The notes below the pieces were generated by a model. It saw only the letters and a program-made list of their open reading frames with translations. It was not told where the DNA came from and did not search any database. A stretch of DNA of 64,000 bases. Source: Cymbidium sinense. Taxonomy: Eukaryota; Streptophyta; Magnoliopsida; Asparagales; Orchidaceae. The DNA lies in assembly GCA_021442155.1 (NCBI GenBank), contig CM038215.1:207508982-207572981 (forward strand). The letters run 5' to 3'. Below, one piece after another: positions 38,239 to 52,284 of the stretch (positions are counted from its first letter, which is position 1; each line of letters starts with the position of its first letter). The position numbers were made by a program, and so were the translations under genes.

Positions 38239-41200
38239 TGTTGACCTCATTTTTTAATGAGATTAACATCATTTCTGAAATTAATAATTATGATACCAAA
38301 TCCTAGATTAGGAGACTCCTAATTATGTACTTAGAACATTATACCTAGTGACCTAGTGCATCTTCCTTGGGTTTGATATAATCTAATGGGTTTAGGTTGA
38401 CTCAATCCAAATTCTAAACATGAATTAAATCAAAACAAATCCAAATATACTAAAATAAATCTAGTCAAATCTAGTCAACAATTTTGACATTAGATTTGAC
38501 TTATGTGAGACCCACCAAGTCCAAGGTCAATCCACAATAATTTGATCAAATAAAATCATTCCAAATGATCTAAATAATAGAATAAACATATATAAGCATG
38601 AATCTAAGAAACTTTAAATTTATTTAATACTTAAATGGGTTAATTAGATGACTTGGTCTAAATTGGCCTAAATGAATCATATCAAATTGAAATCAACTCA
38701 ATTTGATTGTTCAAAATCATTTGAAAATGATTATCAAACATAATACAATCAATCATTGGGTATAATTTTATCAAATTGATTATTTGACTCAAATGGACCC
38801 AAGCTTAACCCATTAAGCCCAATTTGAGTCAAATGGGTCAAAATTGAATTTAACCTCAAATCAATTAAAATCAATCATTCTAAATCACTCCATATATGTA
38901 ATCAAGCATGATTGAGTCCAAAAAAAATTTAATTAAGCCAAATGGGTCATTTGAACCCAATTGAAATCAACTTAACCCATTTATGCCTAAATGGGTTAAA
39001 TTGAAATGAAATGCAAAATCAATTCAAAACTTCAAGAAATTAATTAAATCAAAATTTAATAAATCATCAATTAAAGATAATTGAACCCAAATTTAAATCA
39101 ATTGATCGATGTAAATAAAATTAAAACACTTTGAATCCAAATGACATGAATTGGGTTCAAACCTCCAATCCAACTCAAATGGACTTAAGGTTCAACCTAA
39201 AGTTCACATTGGGTTTGATTTGGGTAGCCAAATACCAGCCTAAGGGTTGTGGTTGTGATGCCAAAAGCCATAAAATGAAAAGTCAAAGGGATGGGGTGGA
39301 ATCATGAGAGAAGAAGGCTTGGAACCCATGAAGAGAATTCAAATCTCAGTTCCCCTCCTTGATACCTCATCCACCTCTTAGCATCAATTATTTTTGGCTT
39401 CATTCCAATTAATTGTCAGCATCCAAAAGAGGAAATCAAAAGAAGACTTGGCTTCTTCTATGGGAGAGCAAGAGAGAAAGCAAAGGAAGGACTCTCTCGG
39501 CCAAGGAGGGAAAGGGGAGGAAAAGGCTTCCTACCCTCAAATCTTTCATCCAAACACATTCACAAGGTCAAGAGGGACCAAACCAGTACATTGGCCAAAC
39601 CCCTCGCTGTCGGTGATCGGATTCTAACCACCTAAAGCTTCCCATATGTATCTTTCAGCCATGTCTGGAAAGAGAGGAGAGAGGCACTCTCCTCTCCATA
39701 TCTTCATTCTAAAACTTCCACAAGATGAAGAGAAGTCAATTCAAAGCCTCCCCCGAGGCTTTCACCACTAGCAAACTAGAAATCTATCATGGCCAACGGC
39801 AAACCTCTCGGCCTTTAATGAAAAAATGAGAGGGAGAGAATTTTATTCTAAATTTACTCTCCCTACACGTTCTAGTGGTCAAGGCGACCTCAAATGAATT
39901 TTCCCATGATCCCCACACCGCCGAGGGAGCCAGAGAATGACCAAAACTAATCACAAACAGTCGTGAGGTGGTTTACACAACGTTTAACGAGGAGACAAGC
40001 CACCAAATCACATCTATGGCTTTGTCCCATTGAGGCGAAGGTGCTTGGAGCACGGTGACCACTGGGATCACCCCCGATGAGGTATGTTTCAAAAACTGAT
40101 GCCTCCAGCAAATTTGTTTGGTCCTTTATGAAGATAATTTAATCCACAAGGGGATCAAACTGTATGGATTGATTATAAAATAATACAAATCAATCCCTGA
40201 TCATTTTGCAATTGAAATTGCATTCAAATTCTCCTTAGATCATCGAAAATCCATTGGGTTTGATGGGCGGCCTCTATATTTTGCTAGTGAGTTCAGGACA
40301 GTGATCTCCACCATCCATTCATTTTGTTAGGAATGGATAGCCCTGATCTAATTGCACAATTGATTTAATCTTTTATAGGGACCGTGGGAGAGATCGTGAC
40401 TATGCGATCTTCGATCAGATGGTAGGGATCAATCCCATGTGAGCTGTCGATTTTGTCGTAGGATTCGTTTGAATATAAAATAAAATATAAATGATGGCTC
40501 TATGGATTTATCTCAGTGAGTAGAATCTATTAAACCCAAAATCCCCAATTAATTTTAAATAATTTTAGATTAATTTAACTTTAAATGAAATTAATCAAAC
40601 TCAAGTTAATCATAAACCATTAATCCAACTAAAGTGAAACTTTGGGGAACTGAAACTAAAGTTAAAAAACACCTTAGAAAAATTTCATGATTCATCTGAA
40701 AGTAAATCAAAGGATATTAAATTTCAAACTCCAAACCTTAATTTTAATAAAAGTTACTAATACTAAATAAAATAAACCATGAAAAATGATCAAATCACTT
40801 TAAATCATCATAATAAACTCTACTGAACTTAAATACACCAATGAAACCCACTAAAAAATTTATAAATCACAAAATGGTTGATAATTAATTGAATTAATTA
40901 ATCAAATTAGTTAACTTGAACTTCAAAAAAATTATAATAAATCAATCAAATTTTTAAAAATTTCAAATGAGCCCTCTATGGATGCATCTTTTAAAGGGAA
41001 ATCTAAGAAAAATAAAATCCTTAAGTAATTTCTTCTAAATTAAGCTTAATTTAGGTTTAATTAAAATAATTAAAACCTTAATTACACTCTGATTATGCAT
41101 CTAATTAAAGTGAAACTTTATGAAAATTAAATTTGTAAGGAACCCCACTTGACATAATAAGTTCAAACCCAGTTGACCATTGGATTGGAAATTGTTGAAT

Positions 41201-42905
41201 TTTCAATTCTCTAAGTCAATATAAATTAATTAATAAATAAAAAAAATCACAGATTCAAAAAATTCACAAAAGTAATTTGAAACATCTTCATCAACACCAA
41301 AACACTTAAAGATAATTTTCCAATATTCTAATGTCAAAGAATTTGGTTAATTACAAACTTAGGGTTTAATATAAATCATTAAAAATGCAAAAAAAAAAAC
41401 TAAAACAAAAAAAAACAACTGATTAAACCTTAAAGTAAATAATTCATTAAATTCATGATCAACTAATTAAGAAAAGTTTAATCCATAATCAATGCAAACT
41501 GAGATTGGATTGAAGCATTAACCTAAATGTGCTAGGTTGACATAATTCAAACTAAATGAAAATGAAATCAATGAACATGAACATTAATGAAATAAGTGTT
41601 AAAATCAATCCAAATAAAACAAATCAAATTGAAAATAAATTAAACCAAGAAGAAACATATAATCAAATCATAAGAAATTAAATGAAGAATCAAATTATAA
41701 AAGAATTAAAATTACAAACTTAATTCAAATCAAATCATCTAAATGAATCTAAAAGGAGCTAATTAAGATACTTAGGATCTTAGTTAAATTTTTAGGATGA
41801 ATCTTTATCTTATGATGAAGGTTTCATTCTATTAGGATTTAGGATGTTAAATAGAATGAGCTCCACCCAAAGTGGAATCTATTATGCTCTTCATTCTTTA
41901 AAACCTAAATTTTACTTTAATATAAAAAAATAAAAATAAAAATAAAATGAAAACAAAAATCTTAAATCATTTGAATTAAAACCATCGAAAGGTAAATCAA
42001 ATAAACTTCAAAACTTGAATTGAAACTTGAAACTAGAAAGGTCTAGCAAAGTCTTAATAGACAAGCTCATTTTCTCACACACTAGATCATTAGGTCATGG
42101 ATCTTAGACTTAAGTTAGGTCAATATGTGATATTTTATGATGTGATGTGATGTATGTCTTTGTGGTGTACTGCTTTAGACTGCATGTCTAGGATTGTATT
42201 CCCATTTGACTGGATAGCATGACATTCGTTTTGAAATGTTGTCTTCTACAGGGGGGCTATACTGAAAAGGATTGTTGCCATAAACAAGTAATAAATATTA
42301 TTTTCTTGCAGGCATATTTTTAAGCATAGCATAAAAGGGCAGGTGGGTATGACAACCAGCTAATGTTAAGCCCATATGTCTATAAAATATAACTATTATA
42401 TGTTGTTTGTATTTTCCTAACATCTATTTTATAGGACTTAAGATTTATTTTTTGAATTTGAAATGTAAATTTGAGCTTAGATTTAGCTTACGATCTATGG
42501 GGTCTAGGATTAGTAGGATCTGACCCTATCAGCAAATAAGTATAGAGGTCCCCTGTGAAACCCAATGGAGACCATTAAAGAAAGAAATATCTTGAAAAGA
42601 AGACCCATAGATCTAAACTTTAATTCTAGGCCATACTTCGTTTCAGTTACGTATTTATATTTTCTCTTTTCTTCTGGGTGTACAGTCTTCCATTACTCTT
42701 TCTTTAATTTAAAATTAGCTTGATTTACTTTGAGTGCACAATAAAATCAACTTGCTTTTCTAGGTTTCTATCTGTGTTATAATTTTTGTGATGGATGCCT
42801 AGATGATTAGGCTTTTAGGAAAATAAAATTTTCTACTTAATTTAAATCTAATCAACTCAAAAAATAACAAATAAAGAAACTTAAAACTTTATATAAATTA
42901 AAGCC
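38239..42905 (+). mobile_element. Long LTR-like unit D, left part
   Basis: Starts TGTTGACCTCATT with a CTCATT/AATGAG hairpin. Continues through 'gggtcaaa' DNA (38380-39230), a GC-richer block (39230-40480), AT-rich DNA, the 'ttttagactgcatgtctagg' block (42170) and the beginning of the terminal block, where unit B interrupts it at '…ttaaagcc'. It resumes at 51098. Without B the unit is about 5.85 kb. Sequence before the start (gagat) matches that after its end (aagat) in 4 of 5 bases, suggesting an old target duplication. Confidence 0.75.
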
Positions 42906-45900
42906 TATTAACCTCACTTTTGGAGTGAGTTCTCAACTTTCTCATCAAGGACTCTTATAGATATTAAGAGTTTTAGTGATTAGGTGAACACTTAACTTAA
43001 GCCTAGAGACTAAGAAGAGTTAGCTGCTGGAATAGGTTTTGCCTTAGGGATTTAGGAAGACTTTCCTACCTTATAGCCTAAACCCAATCCATACTTTCCT
43101 TCTCAAACCAAACCTTAAATTTAACTCAAATACCAAATCTAAATTCAAATTCCAAACCAAATGATTGAAACCCATAATCAAATCCAAAATCAAAACCCTT
43201 TCTAAGCCTTTTGTTTCCATCTTATGAACTTAGCTTTAACCAATTCAAATCAATCTCGATTCAATTGATTTTTTCAAATATCAATTCAATCTCTCAATCA
43301 TTTACCAAATCTAAATCTAAATTCTGAACTAAATAATTTAATCTCAAATCAAATCTGAAATCAAAATTCCTTCTTAAGCCTTATGGACCTACCTCCATAA
43401 GTTTAAACAAATCTCATACAAATCAACCCAAAATCAATTAGTTTCTTTATAAACCAATTACTCCTTCATTTATATTCATAAATATAAATGAAACCCACAT
43501 TCCAATTACCAAAACAAAAATCAAAATAAATTAATTTCCTACTTAAGCCCTTTTGACCTACATCCATGAGCTTGGTCAAATTTACTTCCAAATCACTCCA
43601 AACTCAAGTGATCTTCTCATAAATCATTTATATCTTCATTTATAATCCCAAACATAAATGAAATAAAAATCCAAATATCCAAAACAAAATATAAATCAAA
43701 TAAAAAAAAATCCAATTCAAGTCTTTTTAGCCAATTTCTTGGACTTAGCCAAATCCCATCCAAATCAACTCAAAACCCATGGATTTCTTCATGAGTCAAT
43801 CATTCCTTCAATCACTTAACCAAATATAAATATAAACTACTATCACCAAGCCAAAATAAAGCTAACCCAAGTCCTACCCAAATTAGCCCTTTTAATTTGA
43901 AATTGTCATATGAACCAAAATCCATATGGCTTTAAACCACTTGCAATTGGATTTATATTTCCATCTCAAATCCATTTATCAATACAACTAAACTTGAATC
44001 AAGCCATGATCAAACCAATTGACCCATTTAAGTCCACTTGACCCAAAATGACCTAACGACCCTTATGAGCTTAATTTCAATCCAACCCAAATTGGATTGA
44101 ATTAAGCCCATCCAAATCTCATATCATGATCAACAATCATTATAGGTTAATCAATTATCTTGAATTGGGTCAAACCAAGTCAACCTAGCTCGTTGACCAA
44201 GTCAACCTTTAGCCCAAATGAAACCTAAACTAGCCAAAACACACCATACACCAAATTGACTGAAGCCTTTGATTCAAACCAATTCATAATCAATGATTGA
44301 ACATGATCAAACCCTAAATTGAGCCAAACCAAGTCCAATTAGTCATTTGACCTAAGTTGACCAAATTGGCCTAAAAAGCCAAAATAGATCAAATCATAAT
44401 CCAACCCAAATTGATTGCAACCAATGGTCCAAGTTCATTCCAAATTGATTATTAAACTTGACCAAAGTCATTATTGAGCCCAATTTAACCAACTAGTCAA
44501 CCTAACCTAACATAGCCCAAATTGACCTAAAGGGTCAAATTAGTCAAAATCCAAATTAATTCTGAATTAAACCAAACCAAAGCCTACAATCATTTTCAAT
44601 TAGCCAATTGAACTTGACTGAACACCTAACCCAACCCAATTTGGTGTGATCAACTTTATCCATTTGACCTATATGAACCCAAATGAGCCATAATCAAATC
44701 CAAAGCAAATTGAATCAAACCAATGACACCAATACACTCCAATTGGTCATGTAAACTTTACCAAACCCTTGGTTTAACCCAATTTGACCAATTGGTCAAC
44801 TTGACCCAACCTGACCTAATTTGACATAAATAGGTCAAATCAAGCTAAATCAAACCAAATGAACTCCAAACCACTTGAAATTTGGGCTAACCCACTTTTG
44901 ACCCATCCCAAATCTAGCCAAATCAAACCCATAGCCAAATGACCACTTTGTCCTTGGGTTTAGGGCATCCCATGAGATAATACACTTACATCTTTGGTCA
45001 TTTCCTCCCCTTGGCCACTTAGCACTCATTCCTAGGTCCACTTAGGCACCAAGGATTGTGGCTGACCTAACCCAAGGGTGCTTAGGTCAGCCATGACTCA
45101 TGGGGAGGTGAAATCACCTCCTCATTCCCATTGGAACATTTCAAACCACCAAGGACACCGACTACTCCCCTGGCAGCCACCTCCCACCCTTCCTCCACTC
45201 ATAAGACACCAAGTGGAGTGATTCTCTGCCCAAAAATGAGCTCCCCATGATGACCATTTGATCAAAGAGCAAAAATGATCATCACCATCCAAGCCAAGGA
45301 AGGAGGGGGTATAACCCCCACCCCCCTCGTTCTCACTCAAACTCATGGAGTCACACTCGATTCAACCTTAGCAACCAAGGAAATACATCCCAGAGCTTCC
45401 CATTTCCTTTCTTGAGCTCCCCAAATTCCCTATTCTTAGTTTTACATGAAACTGAAATAGGAGAGCATACCAGTAATTGCCATTTCCACATTTCGCAACC
45501 AAAGTGCAATTAACCTTGCACACACCATCCAAGGACCTAGAAGAGGGAAAATGAATCATTTTCCAAGCTTCCCGATGACCAGAGGGTGGAGTTCGATCAA
45601 GGCCAATCACCTACGTTCCATGGGTTTGTCTTTCGAGCGATCTACACCAAACTAAAGCTTGTGTGGCTCAACAGGGCTTCATTTCTACCAAACAAAGCTT
45701 CCTCAATCATTGAAACCACTGGTCATAAGCTCCTGTGAGGTATGCCATTAAAATCAATCCTATGCTTAAAATAGGTTGGTCTTTTATGAAGGAAACTTGC
45801 TTCCCACAAGATTTCCACTGTTATATATGTTTGTTGTGCTTCCTCGAAGGTGTGGGATTAATTTGACCTCCATCCAAGCTCGGGTGAGCTTGGATCAAGC

Positions 45901-47513
45901 GACGATCGATGGACGGTATCCGTCTCTCGCTGCTCGGGAGGAGACAGATCATGGACCGTCCATTCTGCATGATTAGAACGGACGCTCCTGATCTGATCAC
46001 TCATAGAACTCCTCTTTTTTTTGGAACTGCACATTTAATCATGGCCATCTGATCTTAGATCGGATGGCCCACTCAAAAGCCCGTTTCATCGTCGTTTGTG
46101 TCAGCACTTGATTTAACAACTTAAATAACCAATCCCGTCCCACATGTGGCCGCGCGCGCCATGCGTCTTGTGACATTAGGGGTTAATTAAGAAAATTAAT
46201 TTATTTTTAATATTGAAACTTTCAAAATTCATAACTAATTATAGAAAATTATAAAAAATAAAAATAATAGCTCATTTTAAAGGTATTTTGAAGGGAAATT
46301 TATTAAAATTATTATTATTTAATTTTAAATACTAATTTTTGCTTAATTAAGGTTTAATTAAAAATTTAATTAACCTAATTACTCTTTGATTAATTATCCA
46401 ATTAATTTGAAACTTTCTAGAGATGTTTAAGGGTTTGACCTCTGCCTCTGCTATTTTTCTTGAGATTTATTGAATGATTAATTAGAAAAATTAATGGATT
46501 AAGCTTTAATTAATCTTCTATTATAATTAATGGTAATTAAGCAAATGAATAGTGGATTGGTTAGTTAATTGAGCTTAATGATCTCTATTAATAATGGAGA
46601 AACTTAGGGAAATGGATTGAGACCCCGCTTTCAATCCTTTCCTTAAATCATCTTCATTCCTTCTTTAAAAATTAATCAAAATTCAAATCATACTTGAACT
46701 TTAATTAATTAATTGAAAGGGTTTAGAGATTGAGACTTAGGCTCCCTTCTTTATCTCTTTCTCTAAGTCCATTTCATATTGTTGGTTAAGGATAATTAAG
46801 ATTTAATTAGATAATTAAGAAACATAATTAATTTGATTGAATCTACTTCTCTAATTAACTCTTGGGTAGCTCTTTGGGTATTCAATAACCTAAAGAGAGA
46901 GCTAATAAAATTATGATTAGCTCACATGTGTGAGAAAACCATAAGAGTAATTAAGTGAGCTCCTTAAGCTTAATTAATTAATAATTATGAGCTAATTGCA
47001 TTATGACCCTTTCATTTTATGGGAGCATTGTTATTTACTTTTCTATGTGGTTGCATATCATATTAGCTTATAATTGTTTAATTATTTACCTTAAGGTGAC
47101 ATAGGTAAGGGTTAATTAATTGATTTAATCCATGCTTAACTTAATCAATCCATAAAATCAACCTTATTGCTTTTCATTAAATCATATTAACTTACACACA
47201 TGGAAATGTGATTAGGATCAGCAAACCTCTTTCACATTTCATAAATCAAATCAAACATAAAATCAAAAGTGGCTTTAACAAACTTTAATTTATTTTAAAT
47301 AAGCTTGTTTAATGTGATTGTCCTTAGGAATTAGTTGGATTGAATGAGATTATGTGTTTATGTTCCTTTACTTCTTTCTAATCATATTAAAATGTTGTAT
47401 GTCATTTGTTTCATGCATTAATCTATTTTAAAATCTATCAAATAAAAAAATTATTTCCTTTATGTCAAATTTACACCTGTTGACTTAATTAAAAATATGT
47501 ATGTATATTATCA

Positions 47514-47516
<3 letters not shown>

Positions 47517-47587
<71 letters not shown>
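47517..47587. repeat. (TA)n microsatellite in unit B
   Basis: A pure TA run of about 70 bases just upstream of the first 'ctttaagtagcc' block. The matching place in unit A (about 25305-25340) has only 'aataatatatgttatgac'. Confidence 0.95.
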
Positions 47588-47589
<2 letters not shown>

Positions 47590-47669
47590 AAGTGCATGTG
47601 AATATAAACTTAGTGTGTAAAGTGAAGTTTCTTTCTTATATTTATATGCTGATTTGCATAAGTAAAAAT

Positions 47670-48017
47670 GTTAGCGGGTATATTAGTCTGGATATCCCAG
47701 GGACGCATGGCTTTAAGTAGCCCTAAGGAGGTTCCTACCTTACTCCCTTAGTGTAGAACAATGGCGACATACTTGCTTGATTTCATTCTTATGCATCTTT
47801 GACATTAGAATTTAGATAAAGCTTTAATTCATTTACATAAATAAATCAATTAAATTGAATCCAACTTTTATATAGTTTTCATTTCTTTAGTTCTTTGCAC
47901 ATTCACATATATATAAGAATAATGAGTATATTAGTAGACATCCAGGGGATACGGCTTTAAGTAGCCTAAGGAGATTCCCTACCTCCCTTGCAAAATAATG
48001 GCATTCTACTATAAAAT

Positions 48018-48096
<79 letters not shown>

Positions 48097-48310
48097 CAAC
48101 TAGTGGATGAAAACCATAATTTAATCAAATCAATTCTACTTTCGCATGATTCTCACTCTTATAGATGCTTATACATCCATGTGTATCTAAGGATAGCGGG
48201 TATAATAGTTTGGACATCCCAAGGACACAAGGCTTTAAGTAGCCCTAAGAAGGTTCCTATCTCACTCCCTTGGCATAGAACAATGACGACGTACTTGCTT
48301 AAAACTCTTA
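47670..48310 (+). repeat. Three copies of the 'ctttaagtagccctaaggagg' block in unit B
   Basis: Copies centred near 47720, 47970 and 48245, spaced about 250-270 bases. Each carries 'gtatattagtctggacatcc', then 'ggctttaagtagccctaagg', then 'cctaYctcactcccttg'. Unit A has two (25470, 25700); units C, E and F have one each in more worn form. An array expansion inside a single LTR lineage. Confidence 0.8.
48020..48095. repeat. Compound (TA)n(TG)n microsatellite in unit B
   Basis: TA run 48020..48060 passes directly into TG run 48061..48095, between the second and third copies of the 'ctttaagtagcc' block. Confidence 0.95.
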
Positions 48311-49610
48311 TACATTTGTGTGTACATTTGGCTAATGAATGAGAACCCTCTTTTTCTATTAAAAAGAAACATGCATTTATATTTTTTTCAAGTGGTTGAA
48401 TTGATTAAACATGTAACTTAAATCTCTTTTCTTATGCTTTTTTTATAAGAATTAAGATAGAGCTTTAAATTAATATGACAAAATAATTCAATTAAATGAA
48501 ATATCAATTCCAAATGCATTTGCTTACTTTCATCATTCAAGTGTGCTAAGATATAAATTGCATGTATAGGTATGTTTAGGACTTAACCATATGCATGCTA
48601 TATATATGATGAAAAAAAATAAACAAACATATGTCATATGATGATAGTTCATTCCAACTAATCTTGAGATACCTTTCTCATTGAATGAGTTCATTTAAAG
48701 TGAACCAAAACCTAGGATTAATTGAAATATATAATAAGCCATTTAATAAAGAGAATTATTTAATTAATTAGCTTTAAAAATGACTTAAGGTAAGGATAAA
48801 AGAGGGTGATACACTCTTTCCTTCTCTTTATAACATTTAGTTATTTTGTGTATGTCAAATAAAACAAAATAAAATATGAAGTTAAAAACTTGCAAATCAA
48901 CTAAACAACTTAAAGTGAAACCACCCATTAAATGGAATTTTTCTACACTTAGGAAACTATAACTATAAAGCCTAATTAGGATATACTATAGAAGCCTTAA
49001 TACACACACATTAGATTAAGTCACCACTTCTAGCTTTAGGTTAGGATGGTACATGATTTGATGTATATTTTGTTTTGTGATACAATATTTTAGACTGGAT
49101 GTTAGGGTGTATGTTTTGTTGACTGGATGTTAGGCTGTTATTAGTCTAGTCAAATTTTTTACAAGGAATTGTGCTTAAGGGGCCACTGAAAAATAAATAT
49201 AAATGCTTTCTCTTTTTGCAGGTTGCTTAAGCCCCTAAGCATAATCCAAGTTAGGACAGGTGAGCTTGGTTACTCATGTGCGGAGTGCTAAGCCCAAATT
49301 ATAAATATAATTGCTTGGGTGGAATGTATGTTTAGCTAACCTTTATTTTATAGGTGTAGTTAGATTTATCTTTCCATTTCAATGTAATTTTGCAATTAGA
49401 AATTAGGATTAATGCTATGGGGGAAATTAAGATGAGCATTGGCTAGAAAGACTATGTCTTGTGTGCCATGTGATGCCTTAACGTGAGCCAAATCAAAGAA
49501 GCAAAGAGGAGGAAAGAAGACATGAAGATTTGAAGAAGATGAAGACCCCCATAGCATATATTCATCCTTATTTGTAATTTTTCTTCTGTAATCTGAGTTG
49601 TATAAGGGTA

Positions 49611-49618
49611 GAGCTCGG
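49611..49618 (+). promoter_or_regulatory. TATA-like box of LTR unit B
   Basis: TATAAGGG followed by TAGAGCTCGG, the same context as in units E and C, about 1.48 kb before the 3' end of the LTR. Confidence 0.4.
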
Positions 49619-51097
49619 CTAGACTTTTTTTTGGGTTGTACGACGGGACCCGACCGCACTAGCCTTTTATTCTTTTATGCTAGCTATAAAATTATTTGAT
49701 ATTTTGTTTAGTTTGTGCATTAGAAATGACATGCCTTTTCATAGTTTCTTTATGATTGGTGTTTGTTGTATGGCATGTATGCGATTAAGCTCTTAGAAAA
49801 AAATAATTTTTCTACCCAACTACAACTCATAATTAAATTTTTAAATAATTCATAACCTCACATAAAGCCTAGGCATTAAATCAAGATAATTAAAAAATTT
49901 ACAACCCTTTAGCTGAATGGTTGAATGCTTCACAACATGCATATCATATTATTTCTCTCTTGAAAATAGAAAATTTCCATTTTTGCATGATAGGGGAATG
50001 CTTGACCTGCGAGGGCATCCCTTGTGATGGAAAACACCCCTTTCTCATTGATTTAGCTAATAATCTAATTTCATCATGCATATAGGCATCAAAATCTCAA
50101 AGTCTTTGTCAAAATGAAGTGTCAAATACAAATAAAATTTGAAAAAATTTGCATTAGATTAAGTCATTACTCATACCACTCATGCTCTAGTCTCTTTAGG
50201 GAGTGGGTTTAAGGAATTTAGTCTCTTTCTAAATAATAACAGTCTAACTATCTTGCAATTCATATGACTCTGCCACATGGATTTAAAGCGTAGAAGGAGT
50301 TAGCTGGCTGCCACTCCAGGTAGTTATATGTCTAACAGTCAGGTGATTTATTCTCTCTTGTGGAGATAAACCATATACCCATTTTCGTCTTAGATTTAAG
50401 TCATGCTTTGGCTCTTACTAAATCTCCCTAGATTTAAGATCTAAGGTAGTTGTTTTCTTTATACTATAAGCATAAATCCTCACCTCTTAGGTATTTCCAG
50501 AACCTTATGTTGTGGGATTATAAATCCTAGCTTTCTAATAAAATGTCAACTTTAAAAAAATTAATCTCTTCAATTTCAAACATATAAAGCCCAATCATAG
50601 AATAGTTTGGGATGCTTATGAGGTTTACTAGTATCATGAGCATTCTCTATTCATCTTCCTTTGGCTTTGATAATAAGCTCTCCTTTTAACCTATCCCATT
50701 TGATTTTCTAACATAGCCAATTTATTGATAGTCTTATTATTGAAATCTTTAGAGATAATAATTGCCTACTTTAATTGAGAGTATTTCTAAGAAATTCACA
50801 TTCCTTAGGATGTAATTAACTATGGGGGCTTGCCCTCATAGGGAACTTTAGAACCCTGTTTAATTAAATCCTACTTTATTCATCCATGTAAAGTAGGAGA
50901 AAAATCTCTAGTACATTCAAAGGCCATCATGCCTTAGGAGTCCTTATTAGGTGATTAGGTCTATTGTAGGGTGGTGATTTCTATCTTTCGAGATAGTGCA
51001 CCATTCTTTGATGCCATACCCGATCACCTCAATAAGTACACCCTTAGATCTGTGTGGTGTCCCCTATACATAAATTGAAAACAAACACCACAAAGCC

Positions 51098-52284
51098 CTA
51101 GGAATAACCTAAAATCAACTATAAATAATTACTCTTGCAAACCATACTATCATATTGCTCTAAATTCTTGAATTGGGTACTTCATCCATTGCACATAAGG
51201 GGCATCTGACCTCTAAGGATGATCATCTTCTTAGGAAAGTCTACCTTCTCTTATTGATTTGGTCCATGAGCACTTCTAATTGCATGCCATTTAGGCATAA
51301 AATGCATACTCCAATGCCTTAAATGAATCACAAGTCAAAATATTTAAAATTTGAAAAATGTGGTTTAGTTTGGTGCATTTCACACCCTTCATGTTCCTAG
51401 GGATTAGGGAGTGAGTCTAGGTTATTAGATTTTTTTCATAAAATTCAACAACCTGACCATCTTGCATACATGAGACTTGGCATCTTGGATTTAAAATTTG
51501 CTTAGGTAGTGTTAGCTGGCAGCCATTCTAGGTGGGTTATAAGTCCATAAAAATCAGGGATAAGCTTATTCCCTCAATTAAGAGGAATTGTTGATAATTC
51601 TCAAAAAAAAAAATGAAACTAAGTCAAGCATCTGACTTATGTTAGAAGCACATATATAATTAGGATATGAAGCATCCTATTTGGAGTAAGTCTTCAGCCC
51701 TAAGTATTTCTACAATCTTGTGCTGCTAGAATCTAAGCCTTAGATTTCTAAAAGAATGTTAACTCAAAATATAAATTAAATTCCATAATTTAAAGCCCAA
51801 TGGTAGGATAGTTTAAATGCATACTAGGCATCTCGATATTAATAGACATTTCCTACCTTATCCTGATTGGCTTCCAGAAATAAGTCTTTCCACTTTAAAT
51901 CATTCCCAATTAAAATTCAAAATATTACTTCCTTTGAAAACTAGCTTAGAAATCCATAGAAAATAGTAGCTTATTTTTTTAATCGAGAGTATTCTTAAGA
52001 AGAAGTCCTACATTCCTAAGATGTAATTAACTATAAGGGCTTTCCCTTATAAGGAACCATGAATCTAGTTTAAAATAAACCATGTTCTACTTCCCATATT
52101 GTTCAAGGGAAAACTCTCTTGTACATGACATACATTAGCTTTTGGAGTCTTTTATTAAATGATCAAACCCATTATAAGATAACATGTTAATCTTTCAAGA
52201 TAATATGTTTACTCCTTAATGATGTATTGATCATCCAAATAATAAATTCCTAAAACCTATATGGTGTCAAAATTATTTTCCACA
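51098..52284 (+). mobile_element. Unit D, right part (terminal block)
   Basis: Resumes with 'ctaggaataacc', exactly where unit D was cut. It runs through 'gggcatctgacctctaagga', 'agggattagggagtgagtc', 'gttagctggcagccattcta' and 'aactataagggctttccctt' to the end ATGGTGTC...TTCCACA at 52284. It resembles unit C rather than unit B, as expected if it belongs to D. Confidence 0.75.

Larger units (their letters stand above)
42906..51092 (+). mobile_element. Complete solo long LTR, unit B (8187 bp)
   Basis: Begins TATTAACCTCAC (family consensus TGTTGACCTCA) with the CTCAC/GTGAG hairpin, and ends AAACACCACA. It is flanked on both sides by a perfect 5-bp duplication AAGCC (42901..42905 and 51093..51097), the mark of LTR-element integration. 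No interior genes, so it is a solo LTR left by recombination. It contains three 'ctttaagtagcc' blocks (47710, 47960, 48235), a TATAAGGG box at 49611 and two large (TA)n runs. It interrupts unit D, whose empty-site sequence (aaagcctagg in sister copies) can be read across. Confidence 0.85.

Noticed and set aside
39394..39627. Open frames of 77 and 67 codons, basic and Lys-rich
   Set aside because: Overlapping frames in the GC-richer module of unit D; the matching modules of units A, B and C do not keep the frame open.
44850..45976. Cluster of short open frames on both strands
   Set aside because: They coincide with the GC-richer module of unit B, where stops are rarer by composition; no conserved reading across sister copies.
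47887..48099. Minus-strand frame with a His-Thr and Ile-Tyr repeat
   Set aside because: It is the translation of the compound (TA)n(TG)n microsatellite.
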